Of a DNA stretch of 24,210 nt, positions 1 through 9,812 are shown piece after piece. Origin of the DNA: Oehlia diaphana (Eukaryota > Glomeromycota > Glomeromycetes > Glomerales > Glomeraceae); the NCBI GenBank assembly GCA_003833135.1, contig QZLH01000344.1:38856-63065 (forward strand). Direction: 5' to 3'. The first letter of the stretch is position 1. Each line of letters opens with the position of its first letter. The position numbers and the translations under genes were made by a program. The notes under the pieces are model-generated. The model saw nothing but the letters and a program-made list of their open reading frames with translations. It was not told the DNA's origin and did no database searches.

Positions 1-720
1 TAATTATTCCTATTGATAAACTTGATAAACTTGTTATCAACCCGTTCTTTCTTTCCATTATATTTTCTTTTGTCTTTCTTTTTCATCTTTCTTAATATGT
101 CTTCTTTTCATCTTAATATGTTATTTTATGTGTTATCCACTAAACAATAATCTTCCAATATTGTAAAGACATATCTTATCGTAAAGAAAAATAATTAAAT
201 AATTTGTGGCTTATAATTATTTTCCCTTAAACTTGTTATTATGTCAAAATGTATTCCTATTGACGATCTCCATAAACTAGTTGCTAAGCCGCAATCGGTC
301 GATCCCAATTGGTTCATTTGATTGATGATTTTACTAATCCAGTTGCTAAGCTGCACTTTCTTATTTCCTTCATCTTATGTGTTCTTTAATCGACTATCTT
401 ATGTTATTTCATTCCATTATCTTCCCATTTTATGTTATTTTCCCTTCTTGTTATCTTCTTTTATTTTAACTTGTTTTTCAACTTGTTATATTACGTGACT
501 TATACCTTTCTTACTTATCTATTCTATACGATTAAGTTTGATATCTACTGTTACACCGCTAAAAAAAAATTGAAATAAAAGGCTCATTACAATTTGTGAA
601 AAAAAATTCTAGACTCTTAATTCAAAAAAATTAAAACCACTGGGAATCAAAAAAAAACCAGTGGGACGAAAAGGTCAAAATAAGGTTAATATAACTATAT
701 TTCCAAGATGGAAATGTCCT
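1..720. other. Pyrimidine-rich intergenic DNA with a small coding relic
   Basis: The plus strand is rich in C and T (many TTATTTT, TTTCTT and CATCTTATG words) and holds no long open frame. An ATG at 241 opens a 26-codon frame to a TGA at 319-321 that contains IPIDDLHKLVAKP. A similar string, IPIDKLDKLV, can be read at 11-40, and DDFTNPVAKLH in another frame at about 320-352. The three look like decayed copies of one short coding or repeat motif. I do not recognise the family. No promoter or splice structure could be assigned. Confidence 0.35.
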
Positions 721-733
721 TCAAAGGTGGAGT

Positions 734-1464
734 CTAGCATTTTAGTGAACGAGTATCTTCACTTGTGTTATGTGTATTCTTCTTTATGCAAAATTTGTAG
801 TTATAGTTAAGGTTAATAGATTCATAATGAGGTTGATTAATATCAATAACCGAATCATAAGGTAATTTTAATTTTCTAAACATTTTCGCTAACAAAGCCT
901 TTCTTAAAATTAGCTTAGATTGGCTTATAGAAGTCAAACCAGAGTCGGAAGTTAGCTTATCAAGTTTTTTAAAAGACGCAATCAACTTGACATTTCTTTA
1001 TAGTGAATGTCTAGGTAATGTGTGAGGTCATGAATGAGATTCAATTCCATGGTTTTTTTCTCACTCAGCTTTCTTGTGCGCATGTTTAAGGTCTCTGAGT
1101 TATTCAAATAGGCACTCGTGCCTGGTGTAAGAAGTTGGTCTGAATTTGAATATAAGGGACTATCAGGGACAAAAGGTAATAAATCCTCCGGTATTGTAAG
1201 AATTTTGTTCTTGGTGATAGAAGAAGGTCGATCGAGATCAACTATCTTTGCATTCAACTCTTTAGAAGGAAATATTGTGGCTTTAAGCCGTAAACTATTT
1301 TCGTGAATCTTTTTAAGATCTCTAAGTTTTTGAGGTAAAAGTAATTTCATTAACTGTAAAAAATATATATAAGACTTTATTGTGTGAAACAGATGACGCT
1401 CGTCTAACACCTGACATGTGTCAGTTATCACCTGATGTAAGTCAACATCGAGGCACAATATCAA
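734..1464 (-). pseudogene. Broken hypothetical gene, two overlapping frames
   Basis: Two minus-strand open frames, about 160 codons (1464 to 982) and about 83 codons (985 to 734), overlap by four bases (TTGA) in different frames. Neither begins with ATG: both open on TTG. In a eukaryote this is best read as one coding stretch broken by a single-base frameshift near 983. The translated text is of ordinary composition rather than AT-driven junk: the first part is leucine- and lysine-rich and probably helical, with LLLPQKLRDLKK early and LNLIHDLTHYLDIHYK at its end. The second begins IASFKKLDKLT and continues with LILRKALLAKMFRKLK. A pyrimidine-rich TTTTCAG at about 1480 could be an intron acceptor feeding the first frame, so the true 5' end may lie further upstream. 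I do not recognise the family and assign no function. Confidence 0.4.
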
Positions 1465-1542
1465 TTTGGTATTAACTGAAAATTGAATTGAAAAAATTGG
1501 TAAAGTTCTTTTGATTACTTAATTCTATTAACCCTTCCAATG

Positions 1543-3510
1543 TACTTATACTTGTCGCCTATATTAATGGGATTGGAAGAGTCCCAAATTCCATTAGTTC
1601 CCAATCCCCACCCAAATTCCATTCCATTTTAATCTCAAATCCCATATAAATATATTAAAATAATTATGAACTTTTGATATTTTTCTTATATAAAACTTAT
1701 TACTTTTATTTAATCTTTCATATATAAAAATATTTTCATATGAAACAATTGTAAAACTAAGCTTTTTTTATTGATTTTTATTACTTTTTTTAAATAAATA
1801 ATGATTAGTGATTTAATTACTTAAATATTTATGGCTTTTGTGAATTTATCATATACAAATTAAGTAATTTCATAGATTGTCATGGTGCTTTACTAGTTTT
1901 GAATGCTAATTTTCCATTTTTACATATACATGAAGTTTACGTTAGAAAACTTACATTTTTTGAGATCCTTTTAAAAGTATGGACAAATACTAGTAACAAA
2001 AATACATGTAATTTTGCACAAGAAGAAAGATTTTCTAAGGTTGTAAAGGCAGGTTTTCAAGTAGGTTTACGAAAAAACTGGTTTTTTGGTAAAAGAAAGC
2101 TTTTTTCGCATCAATAAACTTTAAAGAAAAATATTTAACTAATAGTAAATATATCATTTTTAGTTATAATTTATAAAAGAAAACACTTTTACTAAGGTAA
2201 TCAAGCCGATTATTCAACTGGATTTTTAGTTATTATTTAGTTCTGTTCATTTCTGATCAGTCACATTTTTCGGTCAGATTTAAGTTAATTTTGATTGGGC
2301 TGATCAGTTTGTATAACGCAACCATTTTCTGAACTTTTAGCCCAATTTTTTTGGGATTTTTTGGTCAAACGCCAAAAAATAACTAATAATTTCTGTTTAT
2401 GTGACATTTAAGAAAAAATATATATCAATTTAAGGAGTTCGAACTAAATTTTGATTTAAAGCAGTTCAATTTACGATCATAATTTTTGTACAACAAAATC
2501 TGACCGAAAAATGCAACCAACCAGAAATGAACAGGGCTATTGAATCTATCAAAAATTTTTTGTTTTTTAATATGAAATAATGACAAAATTTTATTTATTG
2601 TAGAAAACAAGAATGAAATAATATTACTATACTTATTTTGAATAATCAATTATTTTTAACTGTTATTTTTAACTAATTTATTTCTGTCCAATCATATTTC
2701 AATATTAGTTTTCTATTGATTTAATCGTAAAAAAAGATTTTTTTAATATTAATAATACTAATTATTCTTTATATTAAATAAATAGGTTATTTAACAATTA
2801 AAAACTACCAAAATAGTTAAAACTTTACGATACAATTATACAAATAAAATGAAAAAGAGGGATTTTTTTTAATGAATCTGAATTGTATTTGAAAATTTAC
2901 TTAAATTTATATGTTTTAATTTTGTTTTTATTATAAATGTCATAAAATATTTTTTATTTTAATTTAAAGACTTATATTGCTCACTATATTTGACAGATTT
3001 TAGGTTTTTTACATTATTTTTTATTTTAATGGGAAAAAAAACACCAACTCCTAGTTAGTTCTAACTTAAAAAACAAAAAGCATTTAAAATTTTTTTTTAA
3101 TAAATAGTTAGAGGACAACAAGAAGTTTTATTTTTCATATTTAATTTAAGGATTATTTTGTGCAAATGCGGCATTACATTTGACCTAAAATTTTTAATTT
3201 TAACTGATTTTAGGCTGGCATTACGAATCTGGCCAGAATTAAAAAATTTTTGGCCAGAATTATAATTCAAAGATCGTTAATTTCAACCAATTTTGATCTA
3301 CATAACCTCAATTTATAATATATCGATTAATAGTAAAAAAAATATTTATATACAGTATAATAATAATTATTATTATTAATATAATAAATTTTATGAAAAA
3401 AAAAGGTTAAATTAATTGGGATTTAGGATGGGGAGATATGGGATATAGGATATGGGATGGAATGGAATGGGAGTTCCATCCCATTTAAATGGATGGCAAG
3501 TATAAATGTA
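1543..3510. mobile_element. Non-autonomous inverted-repeat DNA transposon, about 2 kb
   Basis: The left end (1543 onward, TACTTATACTTGTCGCC, then ATGGGATTGGAA...CCATTCC) matches the reverse complement of the right end (TACATTTATACTTGCCATCC, then ATGGGATGGAA...CCATTCC) over roughly 50 to 90 bases with mismatches and small gaps. Both tips begin with TA, which would fit a TA target as used by Tc1/mariner-type elements, but the tips differ by a small indel, so the exact boundary and target duplication are uncertain. No transposase-like open frame is visible inside; the longest frames are short and AT-driven. The interior is very AT-rich and carries a second, nested inverted-repeat element. The right tip lies about 80 bases before the first recognisable kinase codons of the pseudogene at 3590. 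Confidence 0.6.
2236..2545. mobile_element. Nested inverted-repeat element (MITE-like)
   Basis: The left arm (TAGTTCTGTTCATTTCTG, then CATTTTTCGGTCAGATTT near 2265-2282) recurs in reverse complement near 2500-2542 as TAGCCCTGTTCATTTCTG followed by CATTTTTCGGTCAGATTT. About 40 bases match with a divergent stretch between the two blocks. The element is about 300 bases long, holds no gene, and sits inside the larger inverted-repeat element, so it probably inserted later. A target duplication is not clear. Confidence 0.55.
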
Positions 3511-3589
3511 CTCCTTTTTATAGTACCTCCTCCTCTATTCAATCTAAGCGGACTTTCTTGAATAGTCTATATACAGCGTTATATGGTAG

Positions 3590-4175
3590 ATTACAACAAA
3601 TTTTAAGCAGATTTTTTGATATTCATCATAATTCTGGATTTGTTTATAAAGATTTTCACTCAGGTAATATATTGCATGATAAATATGCTTCTTCATTTAT
3701 AAGTGATTTAGGAATGTGTCAACTAGCAAATAAGTAAACAGTTAAAGAAGAAGGAATTTATGGAGTATTACCATATAGTTTTACGTGGATAGCCATATAT
3801 AAGAGCAGCAGATATTGCTTTTTTGAAATAATAATGAATGAGTTTCTGAAGAAATTCCTTATAATAATATACCTCATGATGAATTTTAGCTATTAAAATA
3901 TGTAAAAGCCTAAAGGGCAGAATTTACCAAAGTTTCTTGTTTGGTTATAAGATGTTGGAATACTGAAATAGAAAATAGACCAACCACTAAAGAATTGTAA
4001 AAAAAAAATGTGATAAAGAAAAATATAATAATAGAACTGAAATTGGTTCTCAAGTAGAAGAATATGATAAAATTGGGAAAAAAATTCCAAAACAGATTAA
4101 GCAAAGATAAATCCAAAAATATTTATATTAGTGAACTTTTAGTTTAAAAATCTTTCAAAATTAATAAATTTAACA
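3590..4175 (+). pseudogene. TKL-like protein kinase pseudogene (catalytic loop to C-terminus)
   Basis: The intact part of the frame reads through the kinase catalytic loop, FVYKDFHSGNIL, where KDFHSGN replaces HRDLxxxN, and the magnesium-loop remnant SDLG in place of DFG, ending at a TAA at 3735. Homology continues across frames: YGVLPY, then RG-stop-PYIRAADI, IIMNEF, SEEIPYNNIPHDEF, then CWNTEIENRPTTKEL near 3955-3998, which is the conserved end of the kinase fold. The tail EIGSQ...DKIGKK matches the corresponding tail of the kinase at the right edge of the window (EIYSQ...DEIGKK), so the two are paralogues. At least two frameshifts and several in-frame stops make it dead. The N-lobe is missing, and a transposon end lies about 80 bases upstream. 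The ATG at 3489 belongs to that transposon end and should not be taken as the gene start. Confidence 0.8.
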
Positions 4176-4399
4176 GTTTTATCCTGTTTTAACTTGATTT
4201 TACTTTTATTTTAAAAATACTATTATATTATAAATATTCATAATTTTTCTAATAAGATATTAACCATTAACATCATCAGTAAGATTATAATTATTATTAA
4301 TTTTAGTTTAAAATCTTATTATTTAATTAAGTTTCAGAATGATGGGATGTCCAATTAAGAGAATTAATTAATTCATTATTTATTGAAAATTCCTTAACT

Positions 4400-4538
4400 T
4401 ACCATATTTTGCGGTATATAAGCACCCCATTTTTGCACTTGATGCTGGCCAAGATCCTCATAATTTTGGCCAAAATCGCCATAATTCTGGTCAGGGGTAC
4501 TTATTTTCAGGAGTGCTTACTTACCGCAAAATACGGTA
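4400..4538. mobile_element. Short MITE with 28-bp terminal inverted repeats
   Basis: The left end TACCATATTTTGCGGTA, continuing TATAAGCACCCC, is matched in reverse complement by the right end TACCGTATTTTGCGGTA, continuing AGTAAGCACTCC: about 28 bases with only a few mismatches. The element is 139 bases long including a TA at each end, which may be the target duplication. The interior carries short degenerate repeats of TTTTGGCCA / TCTGGTCA in both orientations. A similar GGCCAGAATT motif occurs at about 3230-3265. There is no coding capacity. Confidence 0.75.
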
Positions 4539-4539
4539 T

Positions 4540-5640
4540 TTATTATTTTATTCATTTATGATTTTTATAATTCAATGAAATTTATCAAGATGATAAATCT
4601 AATACTGAATTAATTTTTATTTTTGTTTATAGTCAAAATTCTATGTACCGATGAAGGTTGATTTAGGGAAAAAGTATCGGTATATTAATTATTGATACAC
4701 AATTACTGTATATCATATTATATCTGACAATAAATAATTTAATTAATTTCATGCTAATATTACTTGTTAATGTTTGTCATAACAAATAATTTTCTTTTGA
4801 AATTAAATGTTAGTCTTGCAATAATATTATACAGTGGTAGAAAATTGACATTTATAATGTTATATTCAGTTACATCTTTCACTTTAGATATAAAAAAAAA
4901 GTGTTTTTGAAGTTGCAATTTGCAAATGTAAATAATTTATTTTTGTAATGTAGTAGTAGATTTAGAATTCAAAATTCTGCCAGTTATCCAGATGGTGGAT
5001 AACGTATAATAAGTTGTTTCAAACATTTATTCATAACAGTAAGTTAAAAGTAAAAAATTCTATACAATCAATAATTTGTTATTTAATTGTTATAGTATTT
5101 AATAATTTTCTACTCGTGATTCTTCACAAACTTTTAAAAAAACAAAATAAATATATATGTATTTCTACTAAATTCAGTCGATTAAGAAATAGACTAATTT
5201 AATTTTTACTATTATAAATTTACGCGAACTATAAAAATTAAGAAAAATGATTATATATTGAGTTATTGCACCTTTCAAATTATGACACTTTCTACACTTT
5301 ACAATAACCAAAAGATTGGTAATGTATTATTCTTAATAAATTTATTTCTTCGCATCCACTAAAATTTATTCTAAAATCGCAATACACATCTTGCTATTAT
5401 TACATTTATAATTTGGTAAATGATTATTAACTGATAATGATGATATTATTATGTTAAATTTTTCGTTTCTTCGGGTATCATTCCTAAAAGAACTATTTCT
5501 GTTAGAAAAATATTTTTTCTGGGGAATAATTCAATAAATTAAATAATTAATTAATTCAAAATACAGGAAAAAAATAAAGATTCGGATATTTGAAAAATTA
5601 AATATTTATACTTAGTAACCTCGTAGCCAGATTAATTTTT
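4540..5640. other. AT-rich intergenic DNA, no gene seen
   Basis: I see no supported gene here. Short open frames are AT-driven, without homology or splice structure. One small hairpin, TTATCC-7-GGATAA, lies at 4984-5002. Confidence 0.6.
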
Positions 5641-5759
5641 GCCGGTTCTTTAGAATTTGGGAGTTGTAAAGTCGCCTCCAAAAAATGGTAGCTGAATTCA
5701 TTCTTATCTAAACCATAACTTAATTTAGATTAACTTACTTTTTTTAAAAATGTTAGAAT

Positions 5760-6110
5760 CAATTAAATATTATTGCGTTCAAAGTTTTTATAAGAAATCT
5801 GAAAGATATAATTCCCAATATAAATTAATCGTAATATTAACAAAGTCAAATACCATTGTTTTAAATGTACAATTTTTAAAATCAACAATACAAAGAATTT
5901 TACTCATTAATATTTCACTTTTAATATTTCATTTAACTTTAAATATTTAATTTTATTTTATTAATTTGTTTTTTTAAAGGTAATTCTGTAAACATTATAT
6001 ACAGTATATATATTCATTAAAAATTAAAAAAATTGGCAGATCTCCATCTTTATCTGATGTTATACGTTACTATGCGCTGTACCACTTAGTCTATTCGATT
6101 ATATAATACT
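5760..6110. repeat. Dispersed repeat copy A
   Basis: Bases about 5780-5910 resemble about 16327-16446: both contain TTAATCGTAATATTAACAA, then a similar run through ATACCATT/ATATCATT to ACTCATT/GCCCATT. Further on, CGTTACTATGCGCTGTACC at 6065-6083 resembles CGTTACTACGCGTTGCATT at about 16997. The open frame at 5750-5950 lies in this repeat and shows no protein features. Confidence 0.4.
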
Positions 6111-6929
6111 TTGTTGTTTTCTTTTATCTAAATAATTAATCGTCTTAATTACAGAATTATTGAATTATTGAAGATACTAGTATCGCCACTTTAACAACTG
6201 CTGTAATATTGGGCGTCCAGTTCTTTGTAAATTTTATACAATTAAAATATCACAGTTAAAATATTATACTTGTTGATAATGAATTAATTTTAGATCTTAA
6301 GTTATAAGGAAAAAGAAAATTGATTAACCTTTAATCATATTAAAGTTTTATATCATTTCTTTATTAAATATAAATATTTATACAATATGATTTACATATT
6401 AAAGAAATACATAGATTGGATATCTAATACTATTATTTGCTGCATTATTTCATAATATAATTGCCAAATTTTAATGTACAATATAATGTATAATTCCATA
6501 TCATATATAAAATTACTTCTCTACAAGTCAAATGAATTTATTACAATAAAATTTAATGTCATAATTCAAGTTTGTTTTTTTGAAAAAAAATTTCTGTTTA
6601 TAATAAAATTAGTGAAATAACTTTCCAAAAAGGATTTGTTATTGTTTCTCAAATAGGATTAATATGATAAAAAATAAAAAAATAATATATTTACATTCAA
6701 AAATCTTTAAAATCAAATTAATTATATATTTATTATATTTTATTATTGTTTTAAAGTCTATGATAAATATAAGTAAAAATGTATAAAAATAATTCATTTG
6801 AACGAAATTAAGATGAAATTTTTTTTAATTCTTACATGAATTCTTAAGAGAATTATGGATTACATTTTCTCAAATTTACTAGATTGTTTTTTCTAATCTA
6901 CTTTAAAAAAAAATGCCTATATAATTTAT
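6111..6929. other. AT-rich 3' flank of the protease gene
   Basis: No gene is visible. An AATAAA-like word overlaps the protease stop region on the minus strand (about 6925-6931). Otherwise the sequence is AT-rich with no repeat I could pair. Confidence 0.5.
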
Positions 6930-8216
6930 TTATGGAGATGGAGTACGTAAAAAGGCATCTGGAGAACCCTTTTTAAGACCAGTAACAACTCCTTTTGTTG
7001 ATAATTCAATAAGATCTTTTGTTAATTCAGCTGGTGGTTTATTACTACTCTTGGAAATTAAAAGAGCTAATGTACCAGCAACAAGTGGAGAAGAAAAAGA
7101 GGTACCATTAAGTACTAAATAACTATCATTTTCAGTGCTAGGAATAGCACCAAAAATTTTACGACCTGGAGCGAAAATGTCAACACATTTTCCAATGTTT
7201 GAGAAATCTGTAACTGCATCACTTGTTTTTTCGGTAGCACCTACTGTAATAGCTGAAGGTGCAGATGCAGGTGATTGTCCACAAGCATCTTTAGAATCAT
7301 TACCAGCTGAAACAGCTATGTGAATACCAGCATCAGTAACTTCTTTGACAACATCATTTAAAGCTCGTGATACAGGAACTACTCCAAGTGACATGTTAAT
7401 AACTGAATTCTTGTTTTTACCATTTTTGTGTTGATCAATTACAAAGGATAAACCTTCAATCATATTGGCAGTTGAACCTTCACCCTTAGCATTTAAAACT
7501 CTAACATCAATAATATTGGCTTTTCTTGCTACTCCTACAGTATTTCCAGCGGCAACACTAGCAACAAAAGTACCATGTCTATCTATAATATCTCTTTTAC
7601 AATCTTTACAGAAAGAACCTCCAAATTTGGCACGACCATCAAATTGTTCATGTGTAAGTGAAATACCACTGTCAACGATGAAAATATTTACACCTTTTCC
7701 AGCTGAATCAGGGTAAACAAATTTTCCATCCAATGGACGTTTAGCTTGATCAATACGATCAAGGTCTGTTAGTGGATCATCGTCTTCTGCACGTTTATTT
7801 ATGAAATAACGTTTATTAAAATGTTGAGGGGCATCCACTTTAACTTTTTTTTCCTCTTCAACAAGTTTAACATTTTTCATCTTTTCAACTGCTTTTGCAA
7901 ATTCAGTTGTAAAATATGAGGTATATCCTTGTATAGATCCATCAACAGAAAAATCCCTAATAATACTTTGATCAGACACAGTACTAATACTTTCATCAGC
8001 TTTAACAATGCTTTGAACACGTGTTTTATAGCATTCTTTCATTATTTCATAATGATCTTCGGCAGCATTCTTGACTTCTTTATCAAAAATAACGATAAAC
8101 CTCTTTTTCTCGGTGGTATTATCTTCGGCTTGTGAGGGACATTCTCTTTGAGCCGAGACTGAAAGAGCAGCTAGCACAACAATAGAAAATATTTTAATGA
8201 AGCTTGAAGCAACCAT
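6930..8216 (-). CDS. Secreted subtilisin-like serine protease (S8, proteinase K type)
   Basis: A 428-residue intronless frame with ATG at 8216. Residues 1-22 form a hydrophobic signal peptide ending VSA-Q. Residues about 38-127 fit an inhibitor-I9 propeptide (starts RFIVIFD). Two dibasic sites, KR at 135-136 and KR at 141-142, suit Kex2-type cleavage and would leave a mature enzyme starting at about Ala143. The catalytic triad is visible as D182 (IVDSGI), H214 (RHGTFVAS) and S373 (NGTSFSSP), with the oxyanion Asn at N306 (SAGND). SPASAPSAITVGA and CVDIFAPG are typical of the family. The mature part has four cysteines. Oddities: HGTF replaces the usual HGTH, GTSFSSPLVAG replaces GTSMA(T/S)PHVAG, and SLGVV replaces SLGG in the substrate-binding strand. 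All essential residues remain, so activity is likely, with altered specificity possible. It should act outside the cell or in the secretory or vacuolar route. Confidence 0.93.
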   Translation of the reverse strand: MVASSFIKIFSIVVLAALSVSAQRECPSQAEDNTTEKKRFIVIFDKEVKNAAEDHYEIMKECYKTRVQSIVKADESISTVSDQSIIRDFSVDGSIQGYTSYFTTEFAKAVEKMKNVKLVEEEKKVKVDAPQHFNKRYFINKRAEDDDPLTDLDRIDQAKRPLDGKFVYPDSAGKGVNIFIVDSGISLTHEQFDGRAKFGGSFCKDCKRDIIDRHGTFVASVAAGNTVGVARKANIIDVRVLNAKGEGSTANMIEGLSFVIDQHKNGKNKNSVINMSLGVVPVSRALNDVVKEVTDAGIHIAVSAGNDSKDACGQSPASAPSAITVGATEKTSDAVTDFSNIGKCVDIFAPGRKIFGAIPSTENDSYLVLNGTSFSSPLVAGTLALLISKSSNKPPAELTKDLIELSTKGVVTGLKKGSPDAFLRTPSP

Positions 8217-8242
8217 GTTTTATTATTTTCTCGAGTAATAGG

Positions 8243-8252
8243 TTTTTATATA
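8243..8252 (-). promoter_or_regulatory. TATA box of the protease gene
   Basis: The minus strand reads TATATAAAAA ending 27 bases before the ATG. That spacing would put the transcription start almost at the coding start, giving a very short leader; a more distal start cannot be excluded. Confidence 0.5.
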
Positions 8253-8378
8253 GAGTAACAATTCCGTATAAAAGAAAAATTGTATGTAAAGTGGTAAGAT
8301 TTTTTCTGTCTTTATATATGTGTAATAACCTCTTGGCAATCTGAATACCTATAAAAAACTACTTAGCAAAACAATGAT

Positions 8379-8414
8379 CTTCATGCATAAAAAGTTCTTC
8401 ATGCATAAAAAGTT
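8379..8414. repeat. Perfect 18-bp direct tandem repeat upstream of the protease
   Basis: CTTCATGCATAAAAAGTT occurs twice head to tail (8379-8396 and 8397-8414), about 165 bases upstream of the protease ATG. Each copy contains the palindrome ATGCAT. Its place in the promoter makes it a candidate regulator-binding pair, but it could be a recent slippage duplication. Confidence 0.6.
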
Positions 8415-9176
8415 TATGCGGAAAAAAGAGAAATAATTTTTTTAAATTATTTTGTACATCACTTACTAAACATAGAATTTTTAAAAACTATAATTAATTT
8501 TCTTTCAAATAAAGATAGGCTTTTAAAAATATCAACTTCACTATCCCTTAAACGGAATTTTTTAAAATTTAGTTCTAGTTGATCAATTAAAAAATAATTT
8601 TGTATACCTACAGCAAATTGCCGATGATATTTACTATGAATCTTAATAAAATGATATTGTTAAACGTAAATAAGAGAATAAAAACTGACCAAGGGGTATC
8701 AAAATGATAGAATGTGAATTCAAATGTAGTGTAATATTAGGTTCACAGAATTTTTGTAAGATTTTTAAATTTAAAACAACAAACTCGGAAAATGGAAAGA
8801 AAAAAAAAATCGAATTTCGGTTTCGTAACGGTAACCGAATAAAACCAAAAAAAAAATTTAATTGGTTTATTTAAGGAAAACCGAAAACCGAAAGGAAATA
8901 TATATCGGCAACTGTTGTTTCTCGCTATTATCAAAATTATTTATACAGGTTAATCTAAGCGCTACCCGTTACACAGGAATTCTTTAACACTTGATAGTTA
9001 GTTGATAAAGGTATCCACTCGATTGTCACTCTTGTTGTAATCAACAAGATTAATTATCTTCATTAACGGATTTTAAATTATAATGATTTGATTTCTCAAA
9101 ATTCTTATTAATCATGAAAAGTTTTTTAATTTCCGATATTATGCAGAGACGATTCACCCAATCTATTGTCCGTATC
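8415..9176. other. Intergenic DNA with degenerate inverted repeats
   Basis: No gene seen. Around 8810-8900, TTTCGGTTTCG faces CCGAAAACCGAAAG, and AATAAAACC faces GGTTTATT, giving a weak hairpin with A-rich loops. Confidence 0.4.
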
Positions 9177-9812
9177 GTCGAAGGGATGTTTCGCCGAAGG
9201 GATGTTTCGCCGAAACCCATTTCACCAAATTCCATTTCGCCGAAGCCATTTCGATTTCGCCGAATGGACATTTCACCGAAGCCATTTCGCCGAATGGGCA
9301 TTTGCCGGAACATTATTTATTACATTTGTTTATTTTATTGTTTTTATGAAGAAATCTTTTCTAGAAAAATTTTTGAATTAGCTAATTTTGCCTTGTTGTT
9401 TATAATTACAGTATTACTGAATAAATAATAAAGTTATTTATTTATTGCTTAACAATTAATATGTTACTTGAATGTTAAAGTGATAATATCATAGAAGAAA
9501 AGACACTTAAAAATAAAAAGAATTTTTTGTTTAATTTTTATTTTTATTGCAAAAATAGGTGACGTGACAAAAGAATGTAAAATAGAAACTAAAAAATGAA
9601 ATATTAAAGTATTCAATCAAGAATCGAAGATATTATTCAACGTCTAAGTTTTATTTTATACATTTATTATTTGTATATTCGAGTGTAAATCAGAATATTT
9701 AAAAAAAATTTTTTATTTTCATTGCGTGATTAATATTTTTATAAAAGTGACAATCGCTATCATTTCTATCATTTTCAGCGAAATGGCTTTCGGCGAAATG
9801 TACCGTAACCCT
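9177..9812. mobile_element. Element with inverted clusters of CATTTCGCCGAA repeats
   Basis: About eight imperfect copies of a 12-18 base unit based on (C/G)ATTTCGCCGAA run from about 9177 to 9310 on the plus strand. Two more copies occur at about 9774-9808 in the opposite orientation (AGCGAAATGGCTTTCGGCGAAATG). The 450-base interior is AT-rich without a gene. Inverted clusters at both ends suggest a small non-autonomous transposon with subterminal repeats. Open frames here, with repeated FRRNGFGE-like text, are translations of the repeat and not proteins. Confidence 0.5.

Noticed and set aside
1118..1306. Plus-strand 62-codon frame
   Set aside because: Antisense to the better-supported minus-strand broken gene.
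3893..4116. Two minus-strand frames of 65-68 codons
   Set aside because: Antisense to the kinase pseudogene, Phe/Tyr/Ile-rich as expected from AT-rich DNA.
7135..8135. Plus-strand open frames at 7135-7323, 7465-7716 and 7929-8135
   Set aside because: They lie antisense inside the subtilase gene and are shadows of its codon use.
9050..9428. Frames with FRRNGFGE-like repeated text
   Set aside because: Direct translations of the CATTTCGCCGAA DNA repeat.
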